DNA from: Halobacteriovorax sp. DA5
Lineage (GTDB): Bacteria > Bdellovibrionota > Bacteriovoracia > Bacteriovoracales > Bacteriovoracaceae
NCBI RefSeq assembly: GCF_002903145.1
Contig: NZ_PPDJ01000011.1
Coordinates: 1-64,000 of the forward strand
Length of the DNA stretch: 64,000 nucleotides
Direction of reading: 5' to 3'
A program made the translations under genes and the position numbers. The notes below the pieces were generated by a model. That model was given only the letters and a program-made list of their open reading frames with translations. It did not search any database and was not told the origin of the DNA. Shown one piece after another: positions 1 through 8,476 of the stretch; positions within the stretch are counted from its first letter, which is position 1; each line of letters begins with the position of its first letter.

Positions 1-320
1 CTTTATTACTTTATTTGAATGTTTAAAGAGCTGTCCGAGACTATATGTTCATGTTCAACATGTAAAGTCTTTTTTAACAATTAAAGAAAAAAATTCAATG
101 TCGTTATTTGCAACGTTGTTTTTGTTTCGTTTGTTGTTTGGAACGAGGGGCATATTATGAAACCCGAATAACTTCGTCAATACTTTTTTTACTTTTTATT
201 AACTTTTTTTTCATAAATTTTAATAACAATATTAAATACTTATAGATTATTAATCATACTTAATTTTAGCAGTAGGTTAAACTTCTACTAAAAACGTAAC
301 CCCTTGAAATCTCGAAAGTT
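1..320. other. AT-rich intergenic region without a recognisable gene
   Basis: No convincing coding sequence lies here. The only open frame of note is a 20-codon hydrophobic reading frame at 98-160 with no good ribosome site. The stretch is strongly AT-rich, especially 180-260, and may hold a promoter for a gene left of the window, but I cannot place boxes with confidence. Confidence 0.5.
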
Positions 321-357
321 AATGAAAATAAAAAAGGCCACTCTCTGAGTGGCCTTC
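321..357 (-). terminator. rho-independent terminator of the cmk-pheT operon
   Basis: A perfect 10-bp stem (334-343 with 347-356, core GGCCACTC/GAGTGGCC) closes a 3-nt loop. Read on the minus strand it is followed by a run of T. It lies about 30 bp past the pheT stop, so it should end the minus-strand operon. Confidence 0.9.
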
Positions 358-387
358 TATCATCGGTTACTATGTAAAAAATTTAAC

Positions 388-2814
388 CTATTTTTTTAGA
401 GGAAATCCGTTTTTTTCTAACGTCTCTATTACTTTATTAGAAGCTTCAGTAATGAACTCTCCTGATAAAGTACTATTAGGATCTAAGAATTCACTTCTTA
501 CTGTTACAGACTTCTTATTATCTTGAACAAAGATATCTGCAATAGAAGTAGAAACAAGTTCTTTAATCTTAAGTTTTGAAAGACTATTTAAAATAGTACC
601 TACTGCAACGCTAGTATCTACTTCTACAGTACAATCGAATGTTGAACCAGGAAACTTCGCTAATGGTTGATACTTAGTTTTGTCTTTCTGCTCACGTGAT
701 TCAAACGCGCTCATATTAATAAGTGCAATTGAAACATTGCCTTTAATCTTAAATTGCTTAAGTACTAGAGGATGAACAGAGAAGATTACACCATCCATCT
801 TTCCTTGAATTCTAAAGTTATAAAATTCAAATGGATGAATACCTGCCCACTCTTCATCAATAGCATTACTCTTAAACTTAGGATTACGTTCATTTAACTG
901 ATAGTTAACATTACAACAATCAAGTAAGCGAGTTGTATCGTTTAAAAGATCCATGAATGGAGTTGCTTCTTTATCGAAGTAAAGCGCACCAAATACACTC
1001 TCCTCTTTTACAAAGTCTTTATCATTTGCGTGATATGTACGACCTAGTTCAAAGAATTTAAATGCAGATGAATTCTTTGCGTTTTGAGAAGCGGCCTCAA
1101 GAAAAGAAGGTGCTAATGATTCGCGCATAAGAGACGCATCTTTTGAAAGAGCGTTAATTAACTCTAATCCACCCTTGTGTTCATATAGAGACTTCTTAAG
1201 AAGAGATGGCCCAATCATAGGGTATGTCATTACTTCAAATGCATTAGCATGATTCACCATAAAGTTTTTCATACGGCGGTGTAGCTTCTGAGCAGGACTT
1301 AACTTAACTGGAGCAATATCAAGCTTTGGTGAAACAGGAGCAATATTATCGAAACCAATAACACGTCCAATTTCTTCAACAAGACAAGATCCTGTTTCAA
1401 TATCTTTAGTTGCACGATAACTTGGAATATGAGCAACAAAACTTTCAGCTGTTCCCTCAATATTAAAATCAAGACTATTGAAGATTCTCTTCATTTCATC
1501 AAAAGAAACTTCTTTACCAAGGGCCTTATTAATTTTAGCAGCACTTGATGGAATCGAAACGGGCTTAATCTCTAAAAGATTTGGCCCATCGTATTGCATA
1601 TCACCTACGACTTTAGCTTCAGGGTTTTCTTTTAATACATACTCAAGAGTTCTTAATAGAGTTCTCTCAAGCATTAGAGAATCAAGAGTTTTTTCATATC
1701 GAGAAGAAGAGTCAGTTCTTAAACCTAGGCGAGTTGAAGTTTTTCTAACTTCTGCGGCCTTCCAGTTTGCAACTTCAATGAAAATTTTCGTTGTGTTTTC
1801 ATCAACACCACTATTTAAACCACCCATAATCCCCGCAAGAACAAGAGGCTTTTCAGAGTCACCAATTACAGTATCGCCTGCAACTAATTTTCTGTTTTCT
1901 TCATCAAGAGTTGTGAACTCTGAATCTGACTTAAGAGCACTAATCACAACAGTGTCACCTTTGATCTTTTCGCGATCAAAGATATGCAGAGGAATACCAA
2001 GTTCAAGCATTACGTAATTTGAAATATCAACGATATTATTAATTGGACGAAGACCTACTGCTTGCAGACGTCTTTTCATCCACGCAGGAGACTCTCCTAC
2101 TTTAATATTGTCTACGCTAAGGCCAAAGTAACCAAGACAACTTGTGCCTTCTTCTACTTTAATTTTGATAGGGGCTGCATCAGTTGAAAACTTTGCTTTT
2201 AAATTAGCTGCCCAATCGACAGAGAATGGTTTTTGTAATTCATTATCAAAAATTGTCGCAAACTCGCGAGCAATTCCATAGTGACCCCAAAGATCTGGTC
2301 TATGAGTAAGAGACTTATTATCAACGTCTAATAAGATATCTTTTGTTTGATTGAAAAGAGTTAGCATATTTGTGCCAAGCTCTGGGTTATCAAACATTTT
2401 ATCGAGCTCAATAATTCCGGCAGAATCTTCAGCGAAACCAAGCTCTTCTTCAGAACAAAGCATTCCTTCAGAGAGAACACCACGAATTTTTTTAGGCTCA
2501 AGAGTTAGGCCATTTGGTAGAGTGATTCCAAGTGGAGCATAAGCTGTGCGCATTCCAATTCTAACGTTTGCAGCACCACAAACAACTTGAAACTTATCCT
2601 TTCCGTTTGTGAAAGTAACAAGATTTAACTTATCAGCTTCAGGGTGCTTTTCTTTTTCTAGAACTTCAACAACAGTGATTGCTTCGAGGTGATCACCAAC
2701 AGAAAGAACGTCTTCTACTTCAGCGGTTGCTAGAGTAAATTTTGATCCAATTTCATTTGCATCTAAGTCTGGAACTTTTACGAAGTCTTTAATCCAATCG
2801 ATACTAATTAACAT
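388..2814 (-). CDS. pheT: phenylalanine--tRNA ligase beta subunit
   Basis: Beta chain of the (alpha-beta)2 phenylalanyl-tRNA synthetase, which charges tRNA-Phe in the cytoplasm. At 808 residues it has the normal bacterial length. In order there is an OB-fold tRNA-binding domain (about 40-150, with HPEADKLNLV), the B3/B4 editing domain, a B5 domain, a degenerate catalytic-like core and a C-terminal ferredoxin-fold anticodon-binding domain (last ~95 residues, starting near FPGSTFDCTVEVD). It is the last gene of its operon, 20 bp after pheS, and is followed by a strong terminator. No odd features. Confidence 0.97.
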   Translation of the reverse strand: MLISIDWIKDFVKVPDLDANEIGSKFTLATAEVEDVLSVGDHLEAITVVEVLEKEKHPEADKLNLVTFTNGKDKFQVVCGAANVRIGMRTAYAPLGITLPNGLTLEPKKIRGVLSEGMLCSEEELGFAEDSAGIIELDKMFDNPELGTNMLTLFNQTKDILLDVDNKSLTHRPDLWGHYGIAREFATIFDNELQKPFSVDWAANLKAKFSTDAAPIKIKVEEGTSCLGYFGLSVDNIKVGESPAWMKRRLQAVGLRPINNIVDISNYVMLELGIPLHIFDREKIKGDTVVISALKSDSEFTTLDEENRKLVAGDTVIGDSEKPLVLAGIMGGLNSGVDENTTKIFIEVANWKAAEVRKTSTRLGLRTDSSSRYEKTLDSLMLERTLLRTLEYVLKENPEAKVVGDMQYDGPNLLEIKPVSIPSSAAKINKALGKEVSFDEMKRIFNSLDFNIEGTAESFVAHIPSYRATKDIETGSCLVEEIGRVIGFDNIAPVSPKLDIAPVKLSPAQKLHRRMKNFMVNHANAFEVMTYPMIGPSLLKKSLYEHKGGLELINALSKDASLMRESLAPSFLEAASQNAKNSSAFKFFELGRTYHANDKDFVKEESVFGALYFDKEATPFMDLLNDTTRLLDCCNVNYQLNERNPKFKSNAIDEEWAGIHPFEFYNFRIQGKMDGVIFSVHPLVLKQFKIKGNVSIALINMSAFESREQKDKTKYQPLAKFPGSTFDCTVEVDTSVAVGTILNSLSKLKIKELVSTSIADIFVQDNKKSVTVRSEFLDPNSTLSGEFITEASNKVIETLEKNGFPLKK

Positions 2815-2834
2815 ATATTATCCTTAAAACTTTT

Positions 2835-3896
2835 CTAATATTCTTTAAATTGTGAGTTAAAACGTAGATCACCTGACTGAAGGTGGCGGATATCATCGAT
2901 TCCGTACTTCATCATAACAAGACGATCTAAACCAAGCCCAAATGCAAAACCATTATATTCTTCAGGATCAATTCCACCTGCTCTAAGAACATTTGGATGA
3001 ACCATCCCACATGGAAGAAGCTCTACCCAACCAACTTGTTTACAAACAGAACACCCTTTTCCGCTACAAACTTGGCATTTGATATCTAGTTCAAAACCTG
3101 GCTCAACGAATGGGAAGTAACCAGGACGAAGCCTTACTTCGACATCTTTCTTAAAGATCTCAGTTAGAATTTCTTTCATGAAGTAAATTAGGTTTGATAC
3201 AGAAATATCTTTTCCTACCATCATCCCTTCTAATTGTTGAAATACCATCTCGTGAGAAGCATCAGTTCTTTCACAACGAAATACTGTTCCAGGAGCAATG
3301 AAGCGGAATGGTGGCTTACGAGACATCATACCTCGTACTTGAATAGTTGAAGTGTGTGTACGTAAAAGATGTTTATTGCCTTCCGGAGATTTCTCATCTC
3401 TAAACCAGAAAGTATCTTGCATATCACGAGCTGGGTGATCACCAGGAATATTTAGGGCCTCAAAGTTATAAAACTCTGTTTCAACATGTGGGCCATCTAA
3501 AACCTCAAACCCCATTGATAAGAAAATATCTTCAACTTCTTGTTGCACAAGAGTTCTTGGGTGAAGTCCGCCGTGATTATTATTCTTAGACTTAACTGCA
3601 TCAGTAAAAGTAATATCGATTTTATTCTTACTTAGCTTTTCATTAATTTCAGCAAGCTCAATCTCAGATAGCTTCTTTGCAACAAGCCCTTCAATATTTT
3701 GCTTAATCTCATTGGCAACTGGCCCAATTTCTTTTCTCTGCTCAGGAGTAGCATCCTTAAGCGACTTTAAAATTTCAGATACAGCGCCCTTCTTCCCTAA
3801 GTAACTAGACTTAAGTGAAAGTACATCTGGCTGTGCACTTAGTGTTTCAAGTTCTGTTTGAAACTTCCCATAAGCTTCATTTAGCTTATCAATCAT
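2835..3896 (-). CDS. pheS: phenylalanine--tRNA ligase alpha subunit
   Basis: Catalytic alpha chain of phenylalanyl-tRNA synthetase, partner of the adjacent pheT product. Class II motifs are present: HGGLHPRT, the region around FRCERTDASH, and motif 3 with GLGLDRLVMMKYGI near the C-terminus. A four-cysteine knuckle (CQVCSGKGCSVC) precedes GMVHPNV, as in many bacterial PheS. I place the start at the ATG at 3894-3896 (353 aa, MIDKLNEAYG) because AGGTGGG lies just upstream; the frame runs open a further 26 codons, but that extension does not resemble PheS. An N-terminal coiled coil for tRNA binding follows the start. Confidence 0.97.
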   Translation of the reverse strand: MIDKLNEAYGKFQTELETLSAQPDVLSLKSSYLGKKGAVSEILKSLKDATPEQRKEIGPVANEIKQNIEGLVAKKLSEIELAEINEKLSKNKIDITFTDAVKSKNNNHGGLHPRTLVQQEVEDIFLSMGFEVLDGPHVETEFYNFEALNIPGDHPARDMQDTFWFRDEKSPEGNKHLLRTHTSTIQVRGMMSRKPPFRFIAPGTVFRCERTDASHEMVFQQLEGMMVGKDISVSNLIYFMKEILTEIFKKDVEVRLRPGYFPFVEPGFELDIKCQVCSGKGCSVCKQVGWVELLPCGMVHPNVLRAGGIDPEEYNGFAFGLGLDRLVMMKYGIDDIRHLQSGDLRFNSQFKEY

Positions 3897-3986
3897 AATC
3901 CCACCTATTTTCGACGATTTGTATACGTTCAATAATAACCTTGGGAGTTTTTCATGCGGTGTGCGAAAAAGCAAGACGTGGGGTGT

Positions 3987-4502
3987 TTAAAGTACCAATA
4001 AAAATGAGCGAAACCAATTGAACTTTGAAATGATCTCTTGGTGCTGATAGTCGGGGTATGTCCAAGAAAGACTTTGGTAAGTTTTACCTTGAAATTGATA
4101 GGTCAATTCAGCAAAAACTCCTTCTCCTAAATAGATACGATGAGAGTAAGGCTTGCCACTCGAAAGTAGGACCTGATCCAAGCAGATGAGCCCTGGATCA
4201 ATATTAAAAGTCCTAGCGCTATCCAAGAGATATTGCTTTTCAAGTGCATCACAATATTTTTTGAGTTCAACTAATTTAGTTCTCTCAATAAGCTCAGGAT
4301 AGAAGAAAAAGCATCTTTTGAGATTCTGCCCCATTTCTTTGCTGTAATAGTCTTTCATTGGAAAAAAATCGTGTGTGAATAGTATTGGATCAGAGTACTG
4401 TGGCCCAAGTAAATTAATGATTTCACTTGGACCAATCTTGTCTTCTTGATAAAGAACACTGAAGAAAGCGAGGGCACGAGTGGCCGGTTTTAAATCGCTC
4501 AC
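3987..4502 (-). CDS. DUF4416 family protein
   Basis: A 171-residue cytosolic protein matching the DUF4416 family, whose biochemical role is unknown. The recognisable part is the C-terminal half: the run NIDPGLICLDQVLLSS, then SHRIYLGEGVFAELTY, then SWTYPDY. The gene sits 1 bp after the heptose kinase and about 90 bp before pheS in the same direction, so it is probably co-transcribed with envelope-sugar and tRNA-charging genes. The neighbourhood gives only a weak hint of a role; I do not assign one. Confidence 0.8.
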   Translation of the reverse strand: MSDLKPATRALAFFSVLYQEDKIGPSEIINLLGPQYSDPILFTHDFFPMKDYYSKEMGQNLKRCFFFYPELIERTKLVELKKYCDALEKQYLLDSARTFNIDPGLICLDQVLLSSGKPYSHRIYLGEGVFAELTYQFQGKTYQSLSWTYPDYQHQEIISKFNWFRSFLLVL

Positions 4503-4503
4503 T

Positions 4504-5526
4504 CTACTTCATTTTCTCTTTTAAAACATTGTAGTAATTGCTTAACTCTTCAAGATTAACTGTAGCTGTACCAACTTTTCCGACAACCACACCCGCTCCA
4601 CAGTTAGCAATCCAAGCGGCTTCCTCAAGACTTGCTCCTGCTTCAAGACAGGCAACAAGAAGAGAAATTGTTGTATCCCCTGCTCCAGAAACATCATAGA
4701 CTTCGTTGGCAACAGTTGGGATCATGTGCAATTTACCATCACCAAGAGTGTCCAGCATGGCCATTCCACGAGCACCAAGAGTAATAATAATTTTTTCTAA
4801 CTCCAGTTTATCAACTAGAATTTCAGCAATATCTTCAACCTGAAGCTCCCCTGCATATCCTAGAAGATTGGCCATAAGCTTTGCTTCAAGATGGTTTGGT
4901 TTAAGAAGTGAGACACCCTTATAATATAGCGGCGGAGTTGTGCGACTAGGGTCAACAGCAATTAAGCTCTTTGACTCTTTAAACTCACTAACTAAACGTG
5001 AAATTAAAGATTCAGTAAGCACTCCTTTAGAATAATCTTCAAGTATTAAAGCACCATGATTTTCTTTGAGTTCGTTAATACGACTTACTAACCTTTTTTC
5101 AACATCAGCATTAATAGGCTTCTTTGACTCATAATCAATACGACAAATTTGTTGATGATCTGTTACAATTCTTTCCTTGAAAACAGTTGGTCTTTCATCA
5201 CAACGAACAACTCCCCAAGTTGAAAGCCCCGCTTCTTCAAGAAGATCTTCTAAAACATTTGCATTAGCATCATCACCCATAACCCCACATAAAGTTGAGT
5301 TAACACCAAGAGTTTTTAAATTCTCCGAAACGTTTGCTGAAAGCCCTAGTTTTTGCCATTCTTTTTGAACTTCAAGAAGTGGAACAGGTGCTTCAGGTGA
5401 GATACGATTGACGACACCAGATGTGTATTTATCGATTCCCACGTCTCCCACAACGAGAATTGGTTTAATCGTGTTAAGATTTGTAATGATTGCATTAAAG
5501 CGTTCAGGTGAAATTAATTTTGTCAT
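4504..5526 (-). CDS. rfaE1: D-glycero-beta-D-manno-heptose-7-phosphate kinase
   Basis: PfkB/ribokinase-family kinase that phosphorylates heptose 7-phosphate at C1 in ADP-heptose synthesis for the LPS inner core. Family marks are GDVGIDKYTSG, VNRISPEAPVP, the substrate-proximal LGLSANVSENL segment, and the PfkB signature with catalytic Asp in DVSGAGDTT (about residues 278-286). At 340 residues it is only the kinase half of a bifunctional HldE; the nucleotidyltransferase half (rfaE2/hldC) must be elsewhere. It lies between a GT9 glycosyltransferase and DUF4416 with tiny gaps, which fits an LPS-core operon. Confidence 0.92.
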   Translation of the reverse strand: MTKLISPERFNAIITNLNTIKPILVVGDVGIDKYTSGVVNRISPEAPVPLLEVQKEWQKLGLSANVSENLKTLGVNSTLCGVMGDDANANVLEDLLEEAGLSTWGVVRCDERPTVFKERIVTDHQQICRIDYESKKPINADVEKRLVSRINELKENHGALILEDYSKGVLTESLISRLVSEFKESKSLIAVDPSRTTPPLYYKGVSLLKPNHLEAKLMANLLGYAGELQVEDIAEILVDKLELEKIIITLGARGMAMLDTLGDGKLHMIPTVANEVYDVSGAGDTTISLLVACLEAGASLEEAAWIANCGAGVVVGKVGTATVNLEELSNYYNVLKEKMK

Positions 5527-5536
5527 AATATTTCCG

Positions 5537-6604
5537 TTATTTATTTAAAATTGATTTTGCAATTTCAATTACTCTGTCTTCTTCGATCTTTGCCATACAG
5601 TCATAGTATGGACAATCCATTCCGGCACACTTGTCAGACTCCCCACAAACTACGTTTGGAGTGACCGTCTTGATCTGCGCATCCCCTTTAGGTTTCCACC
5701 TAAGTGACGATTGGCTTTTAATAGGTGAAAAAATTCCAACTAAATCAACACCAAGAACAGCGGCCATATGTGTGGCCCCAGAGTTAGGTCCTATAAAAAG
5801 TGTAGCGTGTTTTAGAATATTTAGAAAGTTAACAATGCCACGTCTTTTGCCATTAAAGTAATAGATATTCTGATCATCATAATCTCTAAGCTCTTCCCTA
5901 ACAGGATTTACGTAGCGTAGATCTGAAGGAATATGAGAAATGATAAAATTAAAACGATTAGGATAAATACCATTTATACGCTTTATGAAAGTAGCAATAT
6001 TCTTGGCCGGCCATGACAAATTATCATTAGAAACTCCAGGATGAACAAAGACCATTTCTTTTTCTGGATCAAGACCTTCTCCCTTAATTAACTCTTTAAA
6101 TGAATTAAAATCATTCTCATTAACAGTAAAGTTGAACTCAGGGATGAATTCTCGATGTTCTATATTAGTAAAATTATCAAGATCACGAAGTAGCTCTATA
6201 TTATAGAAAGTTTCATGCCCTTCCACTTCAGAGCGAATTTGTCGAACTCCACGATTTAAAGTGAAATTGGCCTGCCACTTGGCAAGGTGTCCGCCACGGA
6301 AAGGAACTTTCTTTAGCCAGGCCACAAAGTTTGGTGTTTGTGATCCACCTGCATAGAGATAGACATCTGGCTTAAACTCATTAAAAACCTGAAGTGCTTT
6401 TTTTACTTTAAATGGGTATGACCTCTTCTTATCAAGAACGTAAACTTTGTCGATATAAGGGTGGTCTTTATAGAGAATGACAGAAGTTGGAGATGTGATT
6501 ATAGCAACAGTCGCATTCGGATCCATTTCTTTTATGGCCTGGGCCATTGGCATCGTTAAGATATTTTGACCAATGGCATCTGTGCGACTGATTAAATATT
6601 TCAC
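5537..6604 (-). CDS. glycosyltransferase family 9 (heptosyltransferase-like)
   Basis: A GT-B fold glycosyltransferase of the WaaC/WaaF family, expected to transfer heptose from ADP-heptose to lipid A-core at the inner membrane. The N-terminus (YLISRTDAIGQNILTMPMA) is the GT9 acceptor-side motif, VHPGVSNDNLSWPAKN is the start of the donor domain, and FIGPNSGATHMAAVLG is the nucleotide-sugar motif. The C-terminus carries a cysteine cluster (CGESDKCAGMDCPYYDC), often seen in GT9 proteins. It overlaps cmk by 4 bp and is followed after 10 bp by the heptose kinase. Acceptor specificity cannot be read from sequence. Confidence 0.88.
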   Translation of the reverse strand: MKYLISRTDAIGQNILTMPMAQAIKEMDPNATVAIITSPTSVILYKDHPYIDKVYVLDKKRSYPFKVKKALQVFNEFKPDVYLYAGGSQTPNFVAWLKKVPFRGGHLAKWQANFTLNRGVRQIRSEVEGHETFYNIELLRDLDNFTNIEHREFIPEFNFTVNENDFNSFKELIKGEGLDPEKEMVFVHPGVSNDNLSWPAKNIATFIKRINGIYPNRFNFIISHIPSDLRYVNPVREELRDYDDQNIYYFNGKRRGIVNFLNILKHATLFIGPNSGATHMAAVLGVDLVGIFSPIKSQSSLRWKPKGDAQIKTVTPNVVCGESDKCAGMDCPYYDCMAKIEEDRVIEIAKSILNK

Positions 6605-7290
6605 AACGCTATACCAACCTCTTTAGCGCGAATTTGTACGTTTTCTTTTAGAGTCGAAATAACCTTATCAATGGCCATCTCACTAGTATCAACAAGAGTA
6701 GCATCATCCGCTTTTACAAGTGGAGCAACTTCTCTACCCATGTCTTTATCATCACGCTTTTTCACATCACGCTTTAGTTGTTCAAGATCAATATCGTGCT
6801 GACCTTTCTCAATTAATTGGTCAAATCTTCTTTGAGCACGAATATCGATTGAAGCAGTAACAAAGAACTTAATGAATGCATTTGGAAAAACAACTGATCC
6901 AATATCACGCCCTTCCATAACACATACTTTTTCATCTGCAATATAGCGTTGAAAATCTAAAAGCATTGTCCTTACAACAGGAATTTGAGAAATGATTGAA
7001 GCAAGTTTTGAAACATGGTGCTCTCTAATTTTTTGAGATAAATCAACACCATCCACTTTTACAAGTGCATCAGCTTGTCCGTATTCAAGTTTAATATCTT
7101 TTAAGAATGATTCTACCGCACCATGATTATGAAGATCGACTCCCTTCTCATTTGCAGCAAAGGCTAAAGCGCGAAACATAGCTCCAGTGTCGATATATAG
7201 AATACCTAACTCCTTGGCCAACAACTTAGCTACTGTTGATTTTCCGCTCCCACTTGGGCCATCAATTGCAATAACTGATGAATATGTCAT
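6601..7290 (-). CDS. cmk: cytidylate kinase
   Basis: CMP/dCMP kinase of the pyrimidine nucleotide pathway, 229 residues, the usual length. Visible are the P-loop GPSGSGKST (12-20), DTGAMFRALA, the monophosphate-binding EGRDIGSVVFPNA, and the LID-type region RRFDQLIEKGQHDI. The start has an AAGGAAG ribosome site 5 nt upstream, which fixes it. It heads a minus-strand operon through the GT9 gene, heptose kinase, DUF4416, pheS and pheT. Confidence 0.95.
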   Translation of the reverse strand: MTYSSVIAIDGPSGSGKSTVAKLLAKELGILYIDTGAMFRALAFAANEKGVDLHNHGAVESFLKDIKLEYGQADALVKVDGVDLSQKIREHHVSKLASIISQIPVVRTMLLDFQRYIADEKVCVMEGRDIGSVVFPNAFIKFFVTASIDIRAQRRFDQLIEKGQHDIDLEQLKRDVKKRDDKDMGREVAPLVKADDATLVDTSEMAIDKVISTLKENVQIRAKEVGIAL

Positions 7291-7375
7291 ACAACTTCCT
7301 TATTCATGTAATTTATAAGGAACGAATATAGCAATTTTTAATAGCTATTTGAAGTTGAAAAGATGACTCAATGAA

Positions 7376-8395
7376 TTACGAGTTTTTCGCTAAGCGTGAT
7401 TTAGAAATTTCTTTCTTAGCAATTTTTTCATCAGAACTAGGAACAAGATCCATCCCTAGGTAGTAATCAAGATCGAATTGGTGGTTATTCTTATGAAGAA
7501 TTGACTCAACGCCAAGTGAACGTGAACGTTTATTTAAAGTCTCAACAGCGGCCAGAAGTTTTTTATAATTCTTCTTCACCTTGTCATAATAAACATTCTT
7601 TGTTCCAACTGGACGATTAAAACGCAGACGCTGCCTCACAAAGCCTGGCCCCATATTATAGGCAACCGTCGCATAGCGATAAAGACCAAATCTCTTATAA
7701 AGACGACTAAGATAATAGACACCTAATTCCATATTTACGTGAGGAACACGAAGAATCTCAATAATATCTTCTTGATTGAGGGATCTCTTTAAAAGCTTAT
7801 GCAGAAAAACCCCTGTTTTAGGCATGATCTGCATTAGGCCTTGGGCCTTCACATAACTTTGTGCAGTTGGATTGAAATGACTTTCAGTCCAAGCAATAGA
7901 GATAACCCATAATGGATCAAGTTGTCTTTGTTCAGCAAAATGTAGAAGTGAAGAAATATACTTCTCTGCTCTTACGTTTATTGGATGCTCCATATGAGCA
8001 ATCAAAGTATCCTCAAGCGTCTTTTTATCAATTGATGAAAGAAAGCCTAGATGCAAGCTTTTAAAGAATGGATTCGTTTCTTTAAAGTTATAACTATTAT
8101 AAGGAGTGAAATTTTGATTTTTTGAATTAATTGATGAAAGGATACCAAGATCGCGGAAGTTTGTGCTTGTCGGTGTCCATAAAAAGTCGAAAGAAAGCAC
8201 GACTGCAAAGGCACAAAGTCCTAGCGTGAACCATGATTTTGTATTCGTACAAAAAGTACTAAAATGTTCAAGATGCGAGCTATATCGCTCACTCGGTGCT
8301 TTCATATGAAGGTCTTTTACCGCTATTGAACCTACTCGTCTAGTTAAAATAAAATTATAATGCGAAGCGCAAGAAATAATTTCAAAAACATTCAT
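7376..8395 (-). CDS. lytic transglycosylase (SLT / GH23 family)
   Basis: Cleaves peptidoglycan glycan strands with 1,6-anhydro ring formation. The C-terminal half holds the SLT domain: catalytic Glu in ISIAWTESHFNPTAQS, GLMQIMPKTG, and TVAYNMGPG. A hydrophobic segment at about residues 56-73 (FTLGLCAFAVVLSFDFLW) suggests a membrane anchor facing the periplasm. The start is uncertain: the frame opens at 8395, but a second ATG at 8305 (residue 31) shortens the unlikely cytoplasmic tail, and neither has a clear ribosome site. It is divergent from the thioredoxin-domain gene at 8477. Confidence 0.88.
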   Translation of the reverse strand: MNVFEIISCASHYNFILTRRVGSIAVKDLHMKAPSERYSSHLEHFSTFCTNTKSWFTLGLCAFAVVLSFDFLWTPTSTNFRDLGILSSINSKNQNFTPYNSYNFKETNPFFKSLHLGFLSSIDKKTLEDTLIAHMEHPINVRAEKYISSLLHFAEQRQLDPLWVISIAWTESHFNPTAQSYVKAQGLMQIMPKTGVFLHKLLKRSLNQEDIIEILRVPHVNMELGVYYLSRLYKRFGLYRYATVAYNMGPGFVRQRLRFNRPVGTKNVYYDKVKKNYKKLLAAVETLNKRSRSLGVESILHKNNHQFDLDYYLGMDLVPSSDEKIAKKEISKSRLAKNS

Positions 8396-8476
8396 TTAAT
8401 TACAGGATTTTGGGAGGTTATCCTTTAATTTTTAAATATTTCACGCATAATAGATATATAAATTTGAGGAGTAAGA

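Noticed and set aside
98..160. 20-codon hydrophobic frame in the left intergenic region
   Set aside because: No ribosome site and no other support.
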